Assembly (NCBI GenBank): GCA_003427395.1
Contig: BFEA01000194.1
Span: forward strand, 1,867,135-1,887,293
Direction of reading: 5' to 3'
DNA: 20,159 bases
DNA from: Chara braunii
Taxonomy: Eukaryota > Streptophyta > Charophyceae > Charales > Characeae
The notes under the pieces were generated by a model. The model saw only the letters and a program-made list of their open reading frames with translations, was not told the origin of the DNA and did no database searches. Below, one piece after another: positions 7,683 through 16,873 of this stretch. The translations under genes were made by a program, and so were the position numbers. The stretch's first letter is position 1; each line of letters opens with the position of its first letter.

Positions 7683-8678
7683 ATGGACACAGAGGACCCA
7701 AACAGGCCCCTAGGACAGAATGGCATGTGTGGCTTGCAACAGACTCTGGACCAAAGCTTCAAAATTGGTATTCTACCTCGTAATTTTAACATGGGAAATG
7801 TATCTGAGGACGATGAGGACGAAGACACACTGGAAATGGATGCGGACGTGGAAGTAAATCAACACACAGTTCAATGGTTGAAAGATCACACTGTGGTTAT
7901 CTCTTTTGTATCTCAGGACGAAGATCCTATCCCACTCAACCTCAAAATACAATTGATTAGGGCCTATGAGGCTGTGTGGGTAAGGATAACAACGGAGTCA
8001 TTGCATTGCAGAGAGATACCCTATGAAATGGGATATTCTTCGAGGATCGGTCCAATTTTAGTTTCAACAAAGATATGCATCTGGGGAACCATTCTCCATG
8101 GGACACGTAGTCCCATTAACCAGAATTTGCGTTTTTTATTTTTCTTCCCTCTCTCTTCTAGTTCTTTTTGTGTTTCCCATCGAGAGAAAAAGGCCAGGTA
8201 TTTTGTTCCTTCATCTATCAGTGCGATCTTTGCCGATCCGTTTTTTTTATCAAGAATTCGACAATTTCTTTTTTCCGTTGGACATAACGTCAAGTTTGAT
8301 ATGCCCAACTCTGTCAAACACAAAGTGAAGAAGAGATTTTGACTCAGATATGCAGATGGGAATGCCCATATCATCGACATTGTCACACAGGATACCCCTT
8401 GGTGTGAAACATGTTGTTGGTTCTATCACAAGACGACAGATTGTTTGTACAGAGGGTTTGACTATCCAAGATCGGAACAAGAGGAACTGTCAAAAGTACA
8501 AACCCACACAACTGAGGAGAACTGGACAAATCCGCCACAAGAAAGGGGCAGAAGGGGAAGCGGAAGAGGAAGGAGAGGGAGCATAAGTGATGAAGGGGTA
8601 AGAAGGGAAAAGGGGAGGAGGGGAGGGAGGGTGTCTGGACACTCTACACCTTGCAATCCGACAACGAGGACAAGGTGA
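7683..8678 (+). pseudogene. LINE ORF1 (Gag-like, RNA-binding), one in-frame stop
   Basis: In L1-like elements this protein packages element RNA into ribonucleoprotein. I start it at ATG 7683 (MDTEDPNRPLGQ) in the context ATCAAATGG; the open frame continues upstream to about 7596 without a better ATG. An acidic stretch (SEDDEDEDTLEMDADVEV) lies near residues 40-57. A central part (HTVVISFV, PLNLKIQLIRAYEAVW) resembles the globular part of plant LINE ORF1 proteins. A TGA at 8340-8342 interrupts the frame after KKRF. The same frame then encodes CETCCWFYHKTTDC, a CX2CX4HX4C zinc knuckle, and an Arg/Gly-rich tail (RGRRGSGRGRRG) to the stop at 8676. The segment near 8120-8290 reads as Phe/Ser-rich and may be locally out of phase. 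The knuckle is certain from sequence; the ORF1 role follows from order and family. Confidence 0.75.
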
Positions 8679-9255
8679 TTAGGATAATTGCTCCCCTCAT
8701 GATATGTGTATCCACACTTGCAGACACTCTATGTCTCACCGTTGATGTACGATAGAGAAAAAAAGTGTTACCTATCTTCCCGTCATAGGAGGTGGGTACT
8801 CCTTTTGACCTAGTGATATTGGACAAAGCAAGGAAACTGCTTTTGGACAGATGCCCGGTGAGAAGGACGAAAGGATATAAGCTAGAGTGTCGTACCCTGG
8901 TGGGAAATTCAAGTGCAATGTATCTGGTTTTTATACCCATACTGGAATGAGACTTACTACAATAGTTGAAGAAAAACTCAGACAAGTAGGTGTCTTCTGC
9001 TTCCCTCTGCAGCTACTGACCAACCCCCATGCAGTAGAGTTGGAATCGCTACTGCTGGAGGATAGTATTCACCCCAAGTTCATCGCAAACATCCATAAAT
9101 GTATTACAACAACAAAGAATTTTTTGTCGTCATACTTCAGGAAACTGCTGAAAAAAGTTTAGTCAGGTAAGTCAGACCCTGATCCTAGGGAAAAAAAAAC
9201 TCAAGTGCTGTCCACATTAGCCGCATCCAATCCTTGACAAACTCAACAACTAATA
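8679..9255 (+). other. LINE inter-ORF region with remnants of coding sequence
   Basis: An open frame at 8887-9162 (starting at GTG, no ATG) reads as a normal protein: KFKCNVSGFYTH, then LESLLLEDSIHPKFIAN and SYFRKLLKKV. It could be a displaced C-terminal part of ORF1 or a separate remnant. I recognise no domain. An A9 tract occurs at 9190. ORF2 starts at 9256, after an AACAACTAATA leader. Confidence 0.4.
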
Positions 9256-10056
9256 ATGGTGCTCAAATCTGAGATGCGCATTATCACCTGGAATGTGGGG
9301 GCACTTGGGGATACCAGTCAACTGAAGAAACACATACCGAAATCATGGATTCATGAGAATAACGCAAACAAAAATTTTCTTCAGGAAACAAAACCGAACA
9401 CTAAGAAAGTGTCCGCGCTCGATCGCTGGTGGGAAGAACCGCAACGGTGGGCCCTTGAGCAGGGAACATAAGGAGGAGTTGCGATTCTTTTACACAAGAA
9501 CTTGAACCAGACAGTTATTGATGAATATATGGACATCTAGGGGAGATACATCTGGATCAAAGTCTAGATTGACGAAGAATATTGGACCTTCATGAATGTA
9601 TATACCCCATCTGACTACACTAAAATATTGGAATTCCTCACCGAGCGACCGTCAATGGTACCAGACTCCCCTAACATGGTGTTGGGTGGAGATTGAAACC
9701 CGATACTGAACCCTTGTTTAGACTCTCTTACATCGGACATAATTCGAATGGACATCATTTTTTTGGCTTCCTCCATTGAGAGCCTAAAATTGGTTGATCC
9801 GTTTAGACAAACACATCCGAGTGATCATGACTTCACTTGGTTCTCATTACAACTGACACAAGACTCACCGCCAACAACGGAAAAACTATATTATTTCCTA
9901 ATGGATCAATCATATTGGACCTTGCTTTCCAACATCGAAGTAATTACGGACCCAATGTCGGACCACAATCCGATTGTTGGCCTCCTTGCACGCCTCCGCG
10001 ACGGTGGGAAGAGTTCCTGTTTTTTTCATATTAAATTCATTTATCCCCAAAGATAA
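9256..10056 (+). pseudogene. LINE ORF2, N-terminal APE-type endonuclease domain
   Basis: This domain nicks the genomic target so that the 3' end can prime reverse transcription. The frame begins MVLKSEMRIITWNVGALGD; the ITWNV-G-LG block with its catalytic Asn is the hallmark of the family. LQETKPN (catalytic Glu) follows, then GGVAILLH, a GGD.NPIL block (catalytic Asp) near 9688, LVDPFRQTHPSDHDFTWFS near 9790, and SDHNPIV (catalytic Asp-His) near 9957. In-frame stops lie at 9469 (TAA), 9538 (TAG), 9565 (TAG) and 9694 (TGA). Between about 9845 and 9935 the best reading moves to the next phase (LTANNGKTILFPNGS) and then returns, so two compensating indels are likely. The catalytic residues listed are present, but the ORF cannot make an intact protein. 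Confidence 0.8.
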
Positions 10057-10379
10057 TGGAGTAAAAAATTGGGTGAGAGAACAAATTGTGGACTGTGATA
10101 AGGCAAAATATTTTTTTGATTCAAAATCATAATGGTTTGATGCCGGTTTGAGAGTAACTTCATAGGTTGTAAGCGTCCTCTCCAAAATCAAAACCCTTCA
10201 AAATATAAAAGAATAACAAAAGTGTCTAGCATTAATTCTGTAGGTTGAACAAAAAGTAATAGGTCACCCTATTTCAGTAACCTATTGGTTTATGAAATGG
10301 GCGGAGTATATGGGTCGGTGGGAAAAAAAATCCAAGTTAAAAAATAGAAGAATAGAATGAAAGAGGTCGAATTAAAAAA
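10057..10379 (+). pseudogene. LINE ORF2 linker between endonuclease and RT, heavily decayed
   Basis: Short segments resemble the linker of L1-type ORF2 proteins (for example WFMKWAEYMGRWEKK near 10289), but no phase stays open for more than a few dozen codons. Several small indels must have accumulated here, unlike in the RT that follows. A run of eight A at 10323-10330 is a likely slippage site. Confidence 0.45.
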
Positions 10380-12506
10380 TTGATTACAATAAATAAAGTA
10401 ACTAAAAAATCATTCCGAAGAATTATGCCACAAAAGAAACACATACCCATGAAAGAGTTAGCCCATCTCTTCTCGAGAGTACTCCCTCGGACTAATACCC
10501 TAGACGGGATGTGTGAACATGCACGTATATATTTCCAAGATATTCTCACATCACGAAGACCTCCCCTAGACTCAGATCTAACTTTTACAACATGTACTCC
10601 TTTCTAGGAAGCCACCAATGTCTTAAACCAAACTGAGAAAGAAGAATTAGACAAACCAATTAGTCTAAAGGACCTCACAAAAAGCAAAGACCAAATGACA
10701 TTTGGCAAATCCCCCGGGGAAGATTGGCTGCTTGTTGAATTTTACTCTGCATTCTGAGCAGAACTAGCCCTGAGACTACTCGAGATTTTAAATAACGTAT
10801 TAGAAGGTAAAACCTTGCCTCTAGCTATGACCAGAGGTATCATCTCACTTATGTACAAAAAAAGAGAAAAGTCAGATATAAGAAACTGAAGACCAATAAC
10901 ACTACTAAATGTATCTTATAAACTACTTGCAACAACCCTTGCGATCAGACCAAGCTTATTCTTACCCAAGTTGGTAGGTCCAAAACTAGGGGTCTTCGTT
11001 GAGGGTCCCTTCATCCTTGATAATATTATTACGACCATCGAAGAACTAAAAATAATAAACAAAATCAACATGAATTTTGTGGTACTAGCTCTGGACTTAG
11101 AGAAAGCCTAAGATAAAGTAGGCTGGTCATTCGTAGACGTTACAGTTCGACACATGAATTTCAGACCGTAATTTCTCATGTGGGTCCTTACACTATACAC
11201 CCAAGCTACCACGACCGTAATGATCAATGCGAAAATCTTATCTACTTTCAAACTTACTCGCTCTCTCAGGCAAGGTTGTCCCCTTGCCCCACTTCTATTC
11301 GTTCTCCAAATATAAGTACTACAAAATAATATTAAATCCAACCAAAAAAACAAGGGCTTACTTAAGAAAGACCGCCAATGCAAAGGAGGAGCACTAACTG
11401 ACGATCTACTCACAACCTGCTATAATTCCGCAGAGGACCTCATAGAACTATGATCTACCCCGTTGACATTCTATGATGCATCTGAGGCATCAGTGAACTG
11501 TAACAAATATGTGTACATCCTTCCATCTACACAAGAATTAGCGGTCTCATAGGGAATGAAGAGAGTTTTGGCGGACGTAGCAGAGCACTCCTTGGGTGTC
11601 CAAATCTTTTTGGCAAAAACAACGCACTTACAAACTGTAATCCTGACAAAGAAAGTCGCTGCTAGCATGGACAAATTAATAAGCACCGCGCCACTCTCAC
11701 TTTTTGGCAGAACACTGGTAATGATCGTCATATCCTTCTCCCAAATGCGGTTTGCTGGAGCAGTCAGGGGAATGGGGGCTCAAGGCCATAATCTTATCAG
11801 ACGTAACGTGGTGAGACAACTATAGAAACCCTCGACAAAACAAGGAGAATCATTCGCCACTAAAGTTGCGTGGAAAACAGTTTGCGTGCCTAGAGATGAA
11901 GGAGGTCTATGAATTATGGATCCTGAAGACCAGATTGCCGCCCTCCTGGTCAAATGGTTTATCAAAGTTGCACTGGATGTTGACGCAAAGGACTAGGTAT
12001 TAATGACTAAACAAATTATCGGAGACAACTAGAATTTGAGTCGACCATTGTGTGTTATGCTCCCCTTATATGCCAGACGAAAGCCCAAATCAGAACTATG
12101 GGCAAATATCTAGGCGGCATGGGAGAAATTTAGGCCACGGAACCTAACCAACCCTGTATCTAGAAGGGAAACCCTACGCCAACCTTTGTTGGAGAACCCG
12201 AAAATAACAGATCAAAAGGGAAATGCCTTCCTGGCTTCAAACAGCAATAGGGCCTTTGGGAGACGAACAATCTCTGGATTGACTCAGCGAACAAGACCTA
12301 AGAGTAAAGTTGAGGAGCCTCACCCCGGTTCAAGAGACCTCCTCATTGAGGCTTTCCCAGATGAATGAAAATATATGATTTCCAGGAGGAAAACAGACCC
12401 CCTGGTCCGTGGTTTAAACCGTAAAGGCAATTGGCACACAATGTCTTGTGGAAAATATCAGAAGTGGATACATAGCTAGTTTGCAAAGTGGAAGAATGAA
12501 AAATGG
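10380..12506 (+). pseudogene. LINE ORF2 reverse transcriptase, one continuous frame with 16 stops
   Basis: The enzyme copies element RNA at the nicked target. In order I see ARIYFQDIL (10524), GKSPGEDWLLVEFYSAF (about 10704), IRN.RPITLLNVSYKLLA (about 10878), the FVEG..ILDNI block (about 10996), motif A as ALDLEKA.DKVGWSF (about 11088), SLRQGCPLAPLLF (about 11259), and the catalytic box degraded to LTDD (about 11391, where the family has Y/F-ADD). Downstream are VAWKTVCVPRDEGGL (about 11867) and RQPLLENPKITD (about 12178). All lie in one phase. Stops begin at 10605, 10755, 10887, 11109, 11169, 11313, 11451, 11550, 11823, 11910, 11994, 12030, 12111, 12366, 12477 and, after the last sense codon, 12507. 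At 10887 (N-stop-RP) and 10755 (F-stop-AEL) the family has Trp; at 11109 (KA-stop-DKV) it has Tyr; at 11910 (GL-stop-I) Gly. Confidence 0.85.
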
Positions 12507-13404
12507 TAGAAGTAATCGGTCAAGATAATTTTTGTTTCCTGAAGTTCAGAGACAACTTCGATTGGCCAGTCAGTTGGACAACAATGGAAGTACGAGTTTT
12601 TTTAACTGTCCGAGCCGGAAAAGTTACATTGACTGTCAACTCACAACTTACTTTAGTTACGGAGTTAAAGCTAAAACCCGATGAACGCAAGTTGGACTGA
12701 TAAACGTGGTAAACAAACTGCACTTGATCAATACATATAAAAAATAAATCTTAGATAAATTTAAGCCACGAAGTATACTACACCGACAAATTTGGCATTA
12801 TAATATCTAAAAACTACAACTGCTCCAAAACATCTCGATGGAATCTACCGATACTGGACAGAGCTGCGCATCCTACCTTAGCAAGAACAAACCAATTTGT
12901 TGTGGTTATAGATGTTGCAAGTGGTACCCTCGATAGTCTAGTTGTTGAAAAAAAAACAAATATCCAATCCAAGTGTACTCGTTGTAACTGGGTCTGGGAA
13001 TCCAGAGATCATATGTGGATCACATACCCGTTTTCAACCAATATATGGGGTTAGTGGCAATCCAACTGGAAGAAGATTGCAGACACAAACTTCAAATAAA
13101 TTGAGGAATGAATTCTTTTGGGATAATCCCAACAGATCTTGGTTCCTCTAAAGGTATGGGCTTTATTGCTAAGGTCATCAGAGCCATCGCCTTCTCGGAG
13201 TTGTGGTTGAGGAGAAATGCAGCAGCGTTTAGGGGAGAGAAACCAATATTTTTGGCCCTAAAGGTTGCAATCCGTTTGAATATACGCAGAACCATCTGGG
13301 CAGATTGGCACCGCAAGGTTCACCAAGCAACATTGAGAGATAAAAAGCAAGTTGTGGTTCCAGGAGACCTGGTGCATCAACAACTTTCTCACGACCATCA
13401 ATGA
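12507..13404 (+). pseudogene. LINE ORF2 C-terminal region with zf-RVT-like finger
   Basis: From about 12507 to 12950 no phase is convincing. Then CTRCNWVWESRDHMW, TYPFSTNIWG appears (about 12971-13051), matching the zinc-binding finger found after RT in plant L1-like elements. The two Cys and the His are present; the expected Cys before P reads Tyr (TYPF), so one ligand is lost. From 13108 to 13404 a shifted frame reads VIRAIAFSELWLRRNAAAF and ALKVAIRLNIRRTIWADWH, which is the usual LINE tail (ELW..RN). Two or more phase changes separate these parts. I assign both blocks by pattern recognition. Confidence 0.65.
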
Positions 13405-13710
13405 CCAAGGTAAGTTAAAATTGGCAATATGGCCCTGGCCTGAGGTGAATGTCATCTTGCCATAAGTGGAACATAGGTAGACTATAGCGAGATTAACTCG
13501 AGTTTTGTTTTGTAGGTTGGTCTGACAACGTCAAATGAGAGGACTGAATGTAGCAGAAAACTGCAGACTATACGTACTCAATCAACAAAAAAAGTGGTGT
13601 AATTGAAAACGAATTTGTCACATATATTTGCGTATTTGACAAATATTAATCATGTTCTTCGTGTTCGTATTGTTGTTTTAAATTGTAATTGATTTTGTGC
13701 TGAAAATTTC
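13405..13710. other. Probable LINE 3' UTR and flank
   Basis: The stretch is AT-rich with no coding signal. Short A-runs (13587-13594) could be the remains of the LINE tail, but no target duplication was found. It ends at the target duplication of hAT-like unit A. Confidence 0.4.
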
Positions 13711-13718
13711 ACTCATGT
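13711..13718. repeat. 8-bp target site duplication, left copy (ACTCATGT)
   Basis: It is identical to 14463-14470 and directly abuts the CAGGGTCACC terminus of unit A. Eight base pairs is the duplication length typical of hAT transposons. Confidence 0.9.
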
Positions 13719-14462
13719 CAGGGTCACCAGCCCGTACGTACGGAAGTCCCCGGGCAGACCTCCGTACGTACGGGCGTTCGGGGTCCCGTACGGGGTCTGA
13801 ACCCGACAACGTTCGACCCCCGCCAAAAAATATTTCGGGGCCTAAAAATAATTTTTTTTTTCTGAATTTTTTTTTCGAGTTCTCTATGACGTGAGGTACA
13901 TGCCTGTAAATTTTCAAGTCATTTAGCTAACCAAAAAAGAATTAAAAATCGCCAAAGATGGCGGTGTTAAAACTTGCCCGCCCACATATTTTTTCACTTT
14001 TTACTTTTTGTTTTCACTGTAGTTCGGGTCTAAACAATTTTATTATTTTTTGAAACCTTTTTAGTGGGTTTTGTATTATATGAAGTACACATCAATAAAT
14101 TTTCAGGGCATTTAACTATGCTTAAAAAAAAAAAAAAAATCGCCAAAGATGGCAGTGTCGAAAACATGCTCGTGCACTCACTAAATTTAATTATCTTTTT
14201 TATTTTTATTATTAATATTTATTTTTCGTATTTTATTTTTATTTCAAATTTGGTAAGGAATTCGAATGTAATTCTCAGGCAAATCTTGTTTAATTTATTT
14301 TTCTCCATAACATATCTTTTTTTTCAGATGTTTTTTACGAATTTTTTTTTTTTTTTTTTTTTTCGTGTTCGGCCCGAACGACTGAACACATCCCCAAGGG
14401 GTCCCATACGTTCGGACGTTCGGGTTCGGTCGTCCGGCCCATCCTGAACGCCGGTTACCCTG
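13719..14462 (+). mobile_element. hAT-like non-autonomous transposon, unit A (744 bp)
   Basis: The ends are CAGGGTCACC and GGTTACCCTG: inverted, with one mismatch, and starting CAGGG as hAT elements do. Perfect 8-bp duplications flank it. There is no transposase frame, so it would move only with an enzyme supplied in trans. The left end carries CCCGTACGTACGGA 13731-13744 paired with TCCGTACGTACGGG 13761-13774. Both ends are rich in CGTTCGG/CCGAACG, resembling the clustered subterminal transposase-binding motifs of hAT elements (family knowledge). Inside, a segment of about 190 bp is tandemly duplicated: TCGCCAAAGATGGC begins near 13949 and again at 14140. The right part holds long T-tracts (about 14340-14363). 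Confidence 0.88.
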
Positions 14463-14470
14463 ACTCATGT
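14463..14470. repeat. 8-bp target site duplication, right copy (ACTCATGT)
   Basis: It matches 13711-13718 exactly and follows GGTTACCCTG immediately, fixing the right end of unit A at 14462. Confidence 0.9.
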
Positions 14471-14688
14471 GTTAAAAAAATGTTGATAAACAGTTGATAT
14501 CTTGTTGGAATCATGTTGGAATAATATGATTGTGAATTATGTTAGAAATTGAACATATTTAGACTGGAAAAATTTTTAGAATTACATTATAGCGTTGTTT
14601 TCATAGTATCCTTACGTGTTTAGGATGCGTTACTAATGTTGACGTCATTGAAAACCAACTTTTTATGTTTATGAATCTAAGAGACTTA
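14471..14688. other. AT-rich flank, no gene seen
   Basis: No domain, RNA or repeat is evident. TGTTTAG|GATGCG near 14617-14628 looks like a splice acceptor, but the downstream frame closes after about 17 codons. Confidence 0.3.
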
Positions 14689-14849
14689 CATTTTTTTTTT
14701 TTTTTTTCTTTCGCTCTCTCCCTCTCTCTCTCTCTTTTTCTCTCTCTCTGTCCACCTCTCTCTATTCTCTTTCTCTCTTTTCTCTCTCTCTTTTCTCTCT
14801 CTCTTTCTCTCTCTCTCTCCCCCTCTCTCCCCCTCTCTCTCTCTTTCTT
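14689..14849. repeat. T-tract followed by a (CT)n low-complexity tract
   Basis: A run of T (about 14691-14707) passes into imperfect CT repeats until about 14849. The open frames it yields on both strands (Leu/Ser-rich, and Arg/Glu-rich in reverse) are artefacts of the repeat. Confidence 0.9.
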
Positions 14850-14876
14850 AATCAATAGAAGGATGTAACGAAGTTT

Positions 14877-14946
14877 GTTTCTCATAGCATAAAATCATGC
14901 GCATTCTTTATGTTTCTCATAACACAAAATCATGGACATTCTTTAT
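14877..14946 (+). repeat. 35-bp tandem duplication
   Basis: Two adjacent 35-bp copies (14877-14911 and 14912-14946) start GTTTCTCATA and end CATTCTTTAT. They differ at four positions. Confidence 0.85.
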
Positions 14947-14964
14947 AATACCCATCTTATTTAG

Positions 14965-15053
14965 GTGCAATTGAATAAGTATGCATCAAATCGATACGTG
15001 TCTGTCTCGCAATATAATTGTACAATTGAAGAGTTGACGGATGAACAAGAAAG
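14965..15053 (+). CDS. Possible isolated coding exon (89 bp), unidentified
   Basis: The segment is preceded by CCCATCTTATTTAG, a fair splice acceptor, and followed by AAG|GTAAAT, a good donor. In phase 0 it is open throughout: VQLNKYASNRYVSVSQY then NCTIEELTDEQER. The composition is protein-like and unlike the surrounding AT-rich repeats. Length 89 leaves a phase-2 end. I recognise no family, and no second exon with matching phase was found in the window. If it is real, the flanking transposons lie in introns of a host or transposase gene. Chance remains quite possible. Confidence 0.3.
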
Positions 15054-15165
15054 GTAAATAATATTTTTTAAACTAAATAAGAACTCATTTTTTGTAATCA
15101 TGTAAGTGAATTTTTATTTTTTTTCTATATGTTTGTTTTTTATAAATGTTGATGGACGCTTTGCG

Positions 15166-15992
15166 AGCATATTATTTTTCAAACTATGAAGCTGTGTAGC
15201 ATTGTGTTCGGGTTCGGTGACCGAACCCGAACGTTCGGGACCGAACGTGAACGAGTGTCGAAACTCTCCGAACGCAAACATAAAAATATAAATAAAAAAA
15301 AAACACAAACTTTCTCCAAAAACTCTGAAACAAATATGTATTATGTCAAATGATAATACAAACAACTTTTGCCTTGGAGGTATGGTCAAATTCGTAACAA
15401 AACTCGAGTTAAAAATCAAAAACCAATTTTTGTTTTTTTTTTCATATGTTCGGTTGAATACGTTCAGGTGGCGTTTGGCCGAACACCCGAACATGTTCGG
15501 ACGTTCGAAAAAGCTCTGAACATGTTCGGTGTGCTACACAACTACGAAGTGTGAATAAGTATTTTATTTCATGTGACACTTCTCGTAGTCGGTTGGTGCC
15601 TACATTTATGTGCTGCAATGACTATGGTAAGTCATAAAATAGTATGCACCTACCGACCACATATGCAAACACTGGTAGATACATGATAGTAGAAGACTGA
15701 GGATGATTATAAAATAAGAACGTAGTATCTTTTATGATAAGTGTAAAATGCTCACAACGGAGCGTATTATTTTTCAAGTTATGAAATGTAAGTAAGTCTT
15801 TTGTTTCAGGTAACACTCCTTGTGGTTGGTTGGTGCCTACATTTACGTGTTGTAACGGATATGCTAAGCCATGAAATAGTATGCACCTACCGACCTCATA
15901 CATAAACATTGTTAGATACATGATAGAAAATTGAGGATGATTATATATAAGAGCGTGATATTTTTTATGAGAAGTGTTTAATGTCGACAACG
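15166..15992 (+). repeat. Tandem duplication of about 235 bp, copy 1 interrupted by a transposon
   Basis: Copy 1 begins at 15166 (AGCATATTATTTTTC), is split by the insertion at 15194-15539 and resumes to about 15760. Copy 2 runs about 15761-15992, starting AGCGTATTATTTTTC. Shared landmarks are GGTTGGTGCCTACATTTA, AGTATGCACCTACCGACC, TAGATACATGATAG and TGAGGATGATTAT. Divergence is moderate (roughly one change per 6-8 bases by eye). Upstream sequence near 15137-15165 may be the end of a third, partial copy. No coding potential is evident. Confidence 0.85.
15194..15539. mobile_element. Small transposon (346 bp) with GTGTAGCA inverted ends
   Basis: The perfect 8-bp terminal inverted repeats are GTGTAGCA 15194-15201 and TGCTACAC 15532-15539. 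The flanks are near-duplicates, AACTATGAAG (15182-15191) and AACTACGAAG (15540-15549). The second copy of the tandem duplication reads straight through this point (CAAGTTATGAAATGTAAG, near 15775), so it preserves the uninserted site. Both ends carry CGTTCGG-type motifs like the hAT-like units, but the termini differ, so it is a separate family. It has no transposase. Confidence 0.75.
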
Positions 15993-15993
15993 T

Positions 15994-16011
15994 TTATATA
16001 TATATATATAT
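15994..16011. repeat. (TA)n microsatellite
   Basis: This AT dinucleotide tract directly precedes the first copy of the CGTCACAAACAG element. Confidence 0.85.
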
Positions 16012-16095
16012 CGTCACAAACAGAACTGCTCGGTAAACCGTAGGCAGAGAGAGAGAAGAGGACAACAAACGAGAGGCTGTGACGAACTGTTTCGT

Positions 16096-16098
<3 letters not shown>
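16012..16098 (+). repeat. TA-embedded structured short element, copy 1
   Basis: It starts CGTCACAAACAGAACTG and ends CTGTTTCGTCGG, and is flanked on both sides by (TA)n. Internal pairing is possible: CTGCTCGGT / ACCGtaGGCAG (weaker here than in copy 3) and GTCACA / TGTGAC. A purine-rich GAGAGAGAGAAGAGGACAAC lies in the middle. Copies 2 and 3 are at 17705 and 18660, all on the same strand. The placement in TA repeats recalls the rice element Micron (family knowledge); whether it is homologous I cannot tell. Confidence 0.75.

Positions 16099-16125
<27 letters not shown>
16099..16125. repeat. (TA)n microsatellite
   Basis: The tract separates the short element from the truncated left end of hAT-like unit B. 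Confidence 0.85.
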
Positions 16126-16126
<1 letters not shown>

Positions 16127-16873
16127 GGAGGTCCCCGGGCATACGTCCGTACGTACGAGCGTTCGGGGTCCCGTACGGGGTCCGAACCCGACGGCGTTAG
16201 GCCCCCGCCAAAAATGATTTCGGGTCCTAAAACTCATTATTTTTTTCTGAATGTTTTTTCGTGCGTTGTCTATGATGTGAGATACACGCCTGTCAATTTT
16301 CAAGTTATTTGACTAAGCCAAATGAGAATTAAAAATCGCCAAAGATGGCGGTGTCGAAACGTGCTCGCCCACGTATTTTTCCACTTTTTACTTTTTGTTT
16401 TTACTTTAGTTCGGGGTTTAAACAATTTTATTATTTTTTGAAACCTTTTAAGTGGGTTTTGTATTATGTGAAGTACACATCTGTAAATTTTGAGGGCATT
16501 TAGCTATGCCAAAAAAAATTAAAAATCGCCAAAGACGGCGGTGTCGAAAACATGCTCACGCACTCACTAAATTTTTTTTTTTTTATTTTTTTTATTTTTT
16601 TATTATTAGTATTTATTTTTTATATCTTATTTTTATTTCAAATTTGGTAAGGAATTCGGATGTAATGGTCAGACAAATCTTGTTTGGTTTATTTTTCTCC
16701 ATAACGCATTTTTTTTTTAGATTTTTTTTCAGATTTTATTTATTTATTTATTTATTATTATTTTTTTTTATTTTTTTTCCACGTTCGGCCTGAACGGCCA
16801 AACGCATCCCCAAGCGGTCCCATACGTTCGGGCGTTCGGGTTTGGCGTTCGGCCCGTCCCGAACGCCGGTTAC
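16126..16873 (+). mobile_element. hAT-like unit B, left-truncated
   Basis: It begins at GGAGGTCCCCGGGCA, corresponding to position 13742 or so of unit A, so about 25 bp of the terminus is missing and (TA)n takes its place. The interior follows unit A closely, including both internal repeats (TCGCCAAAGATGGCGG near 16335 and TCGCCAAAGACGGCGG near 16527). The right end reads CCGGTTAC and runs straight into an inverted end of another unit, losing the final CCTG. No transposase. Confidence 0.8.

Larger units (their letters stand above)
7600..13600 (+). mobile_element. L1-like non-LTR retrotransposon (LINE), decayed but nearly full length
   Basis: The order of parts is that of L1-type elements: ORF1 with a CCHC knuckle (7683-8678), a spacer (8679-9255), then ORF2 with APE endonuclease (9256 to about 10050), reverse transcriptase (about 10380-12506), a Cys/His finger (about 12960-13090) and a C-terminal tail (about 13110-13404). 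Everything is on the plus strand. I cannot fix the exact ends: no clear poly(A) tail or target duplication was found, and 13405-13710 holds only AT-rich sequence with a short A-run near 13585. Many in-frame stops make it non-autonomous. Confidence 0.85.

Noticed and set aside
14601-14885. Arg/Glu-rich and Leu/Ser-rich frames around 14700-14850
   Set aside because: They are artefacts of the (CT)n tract.
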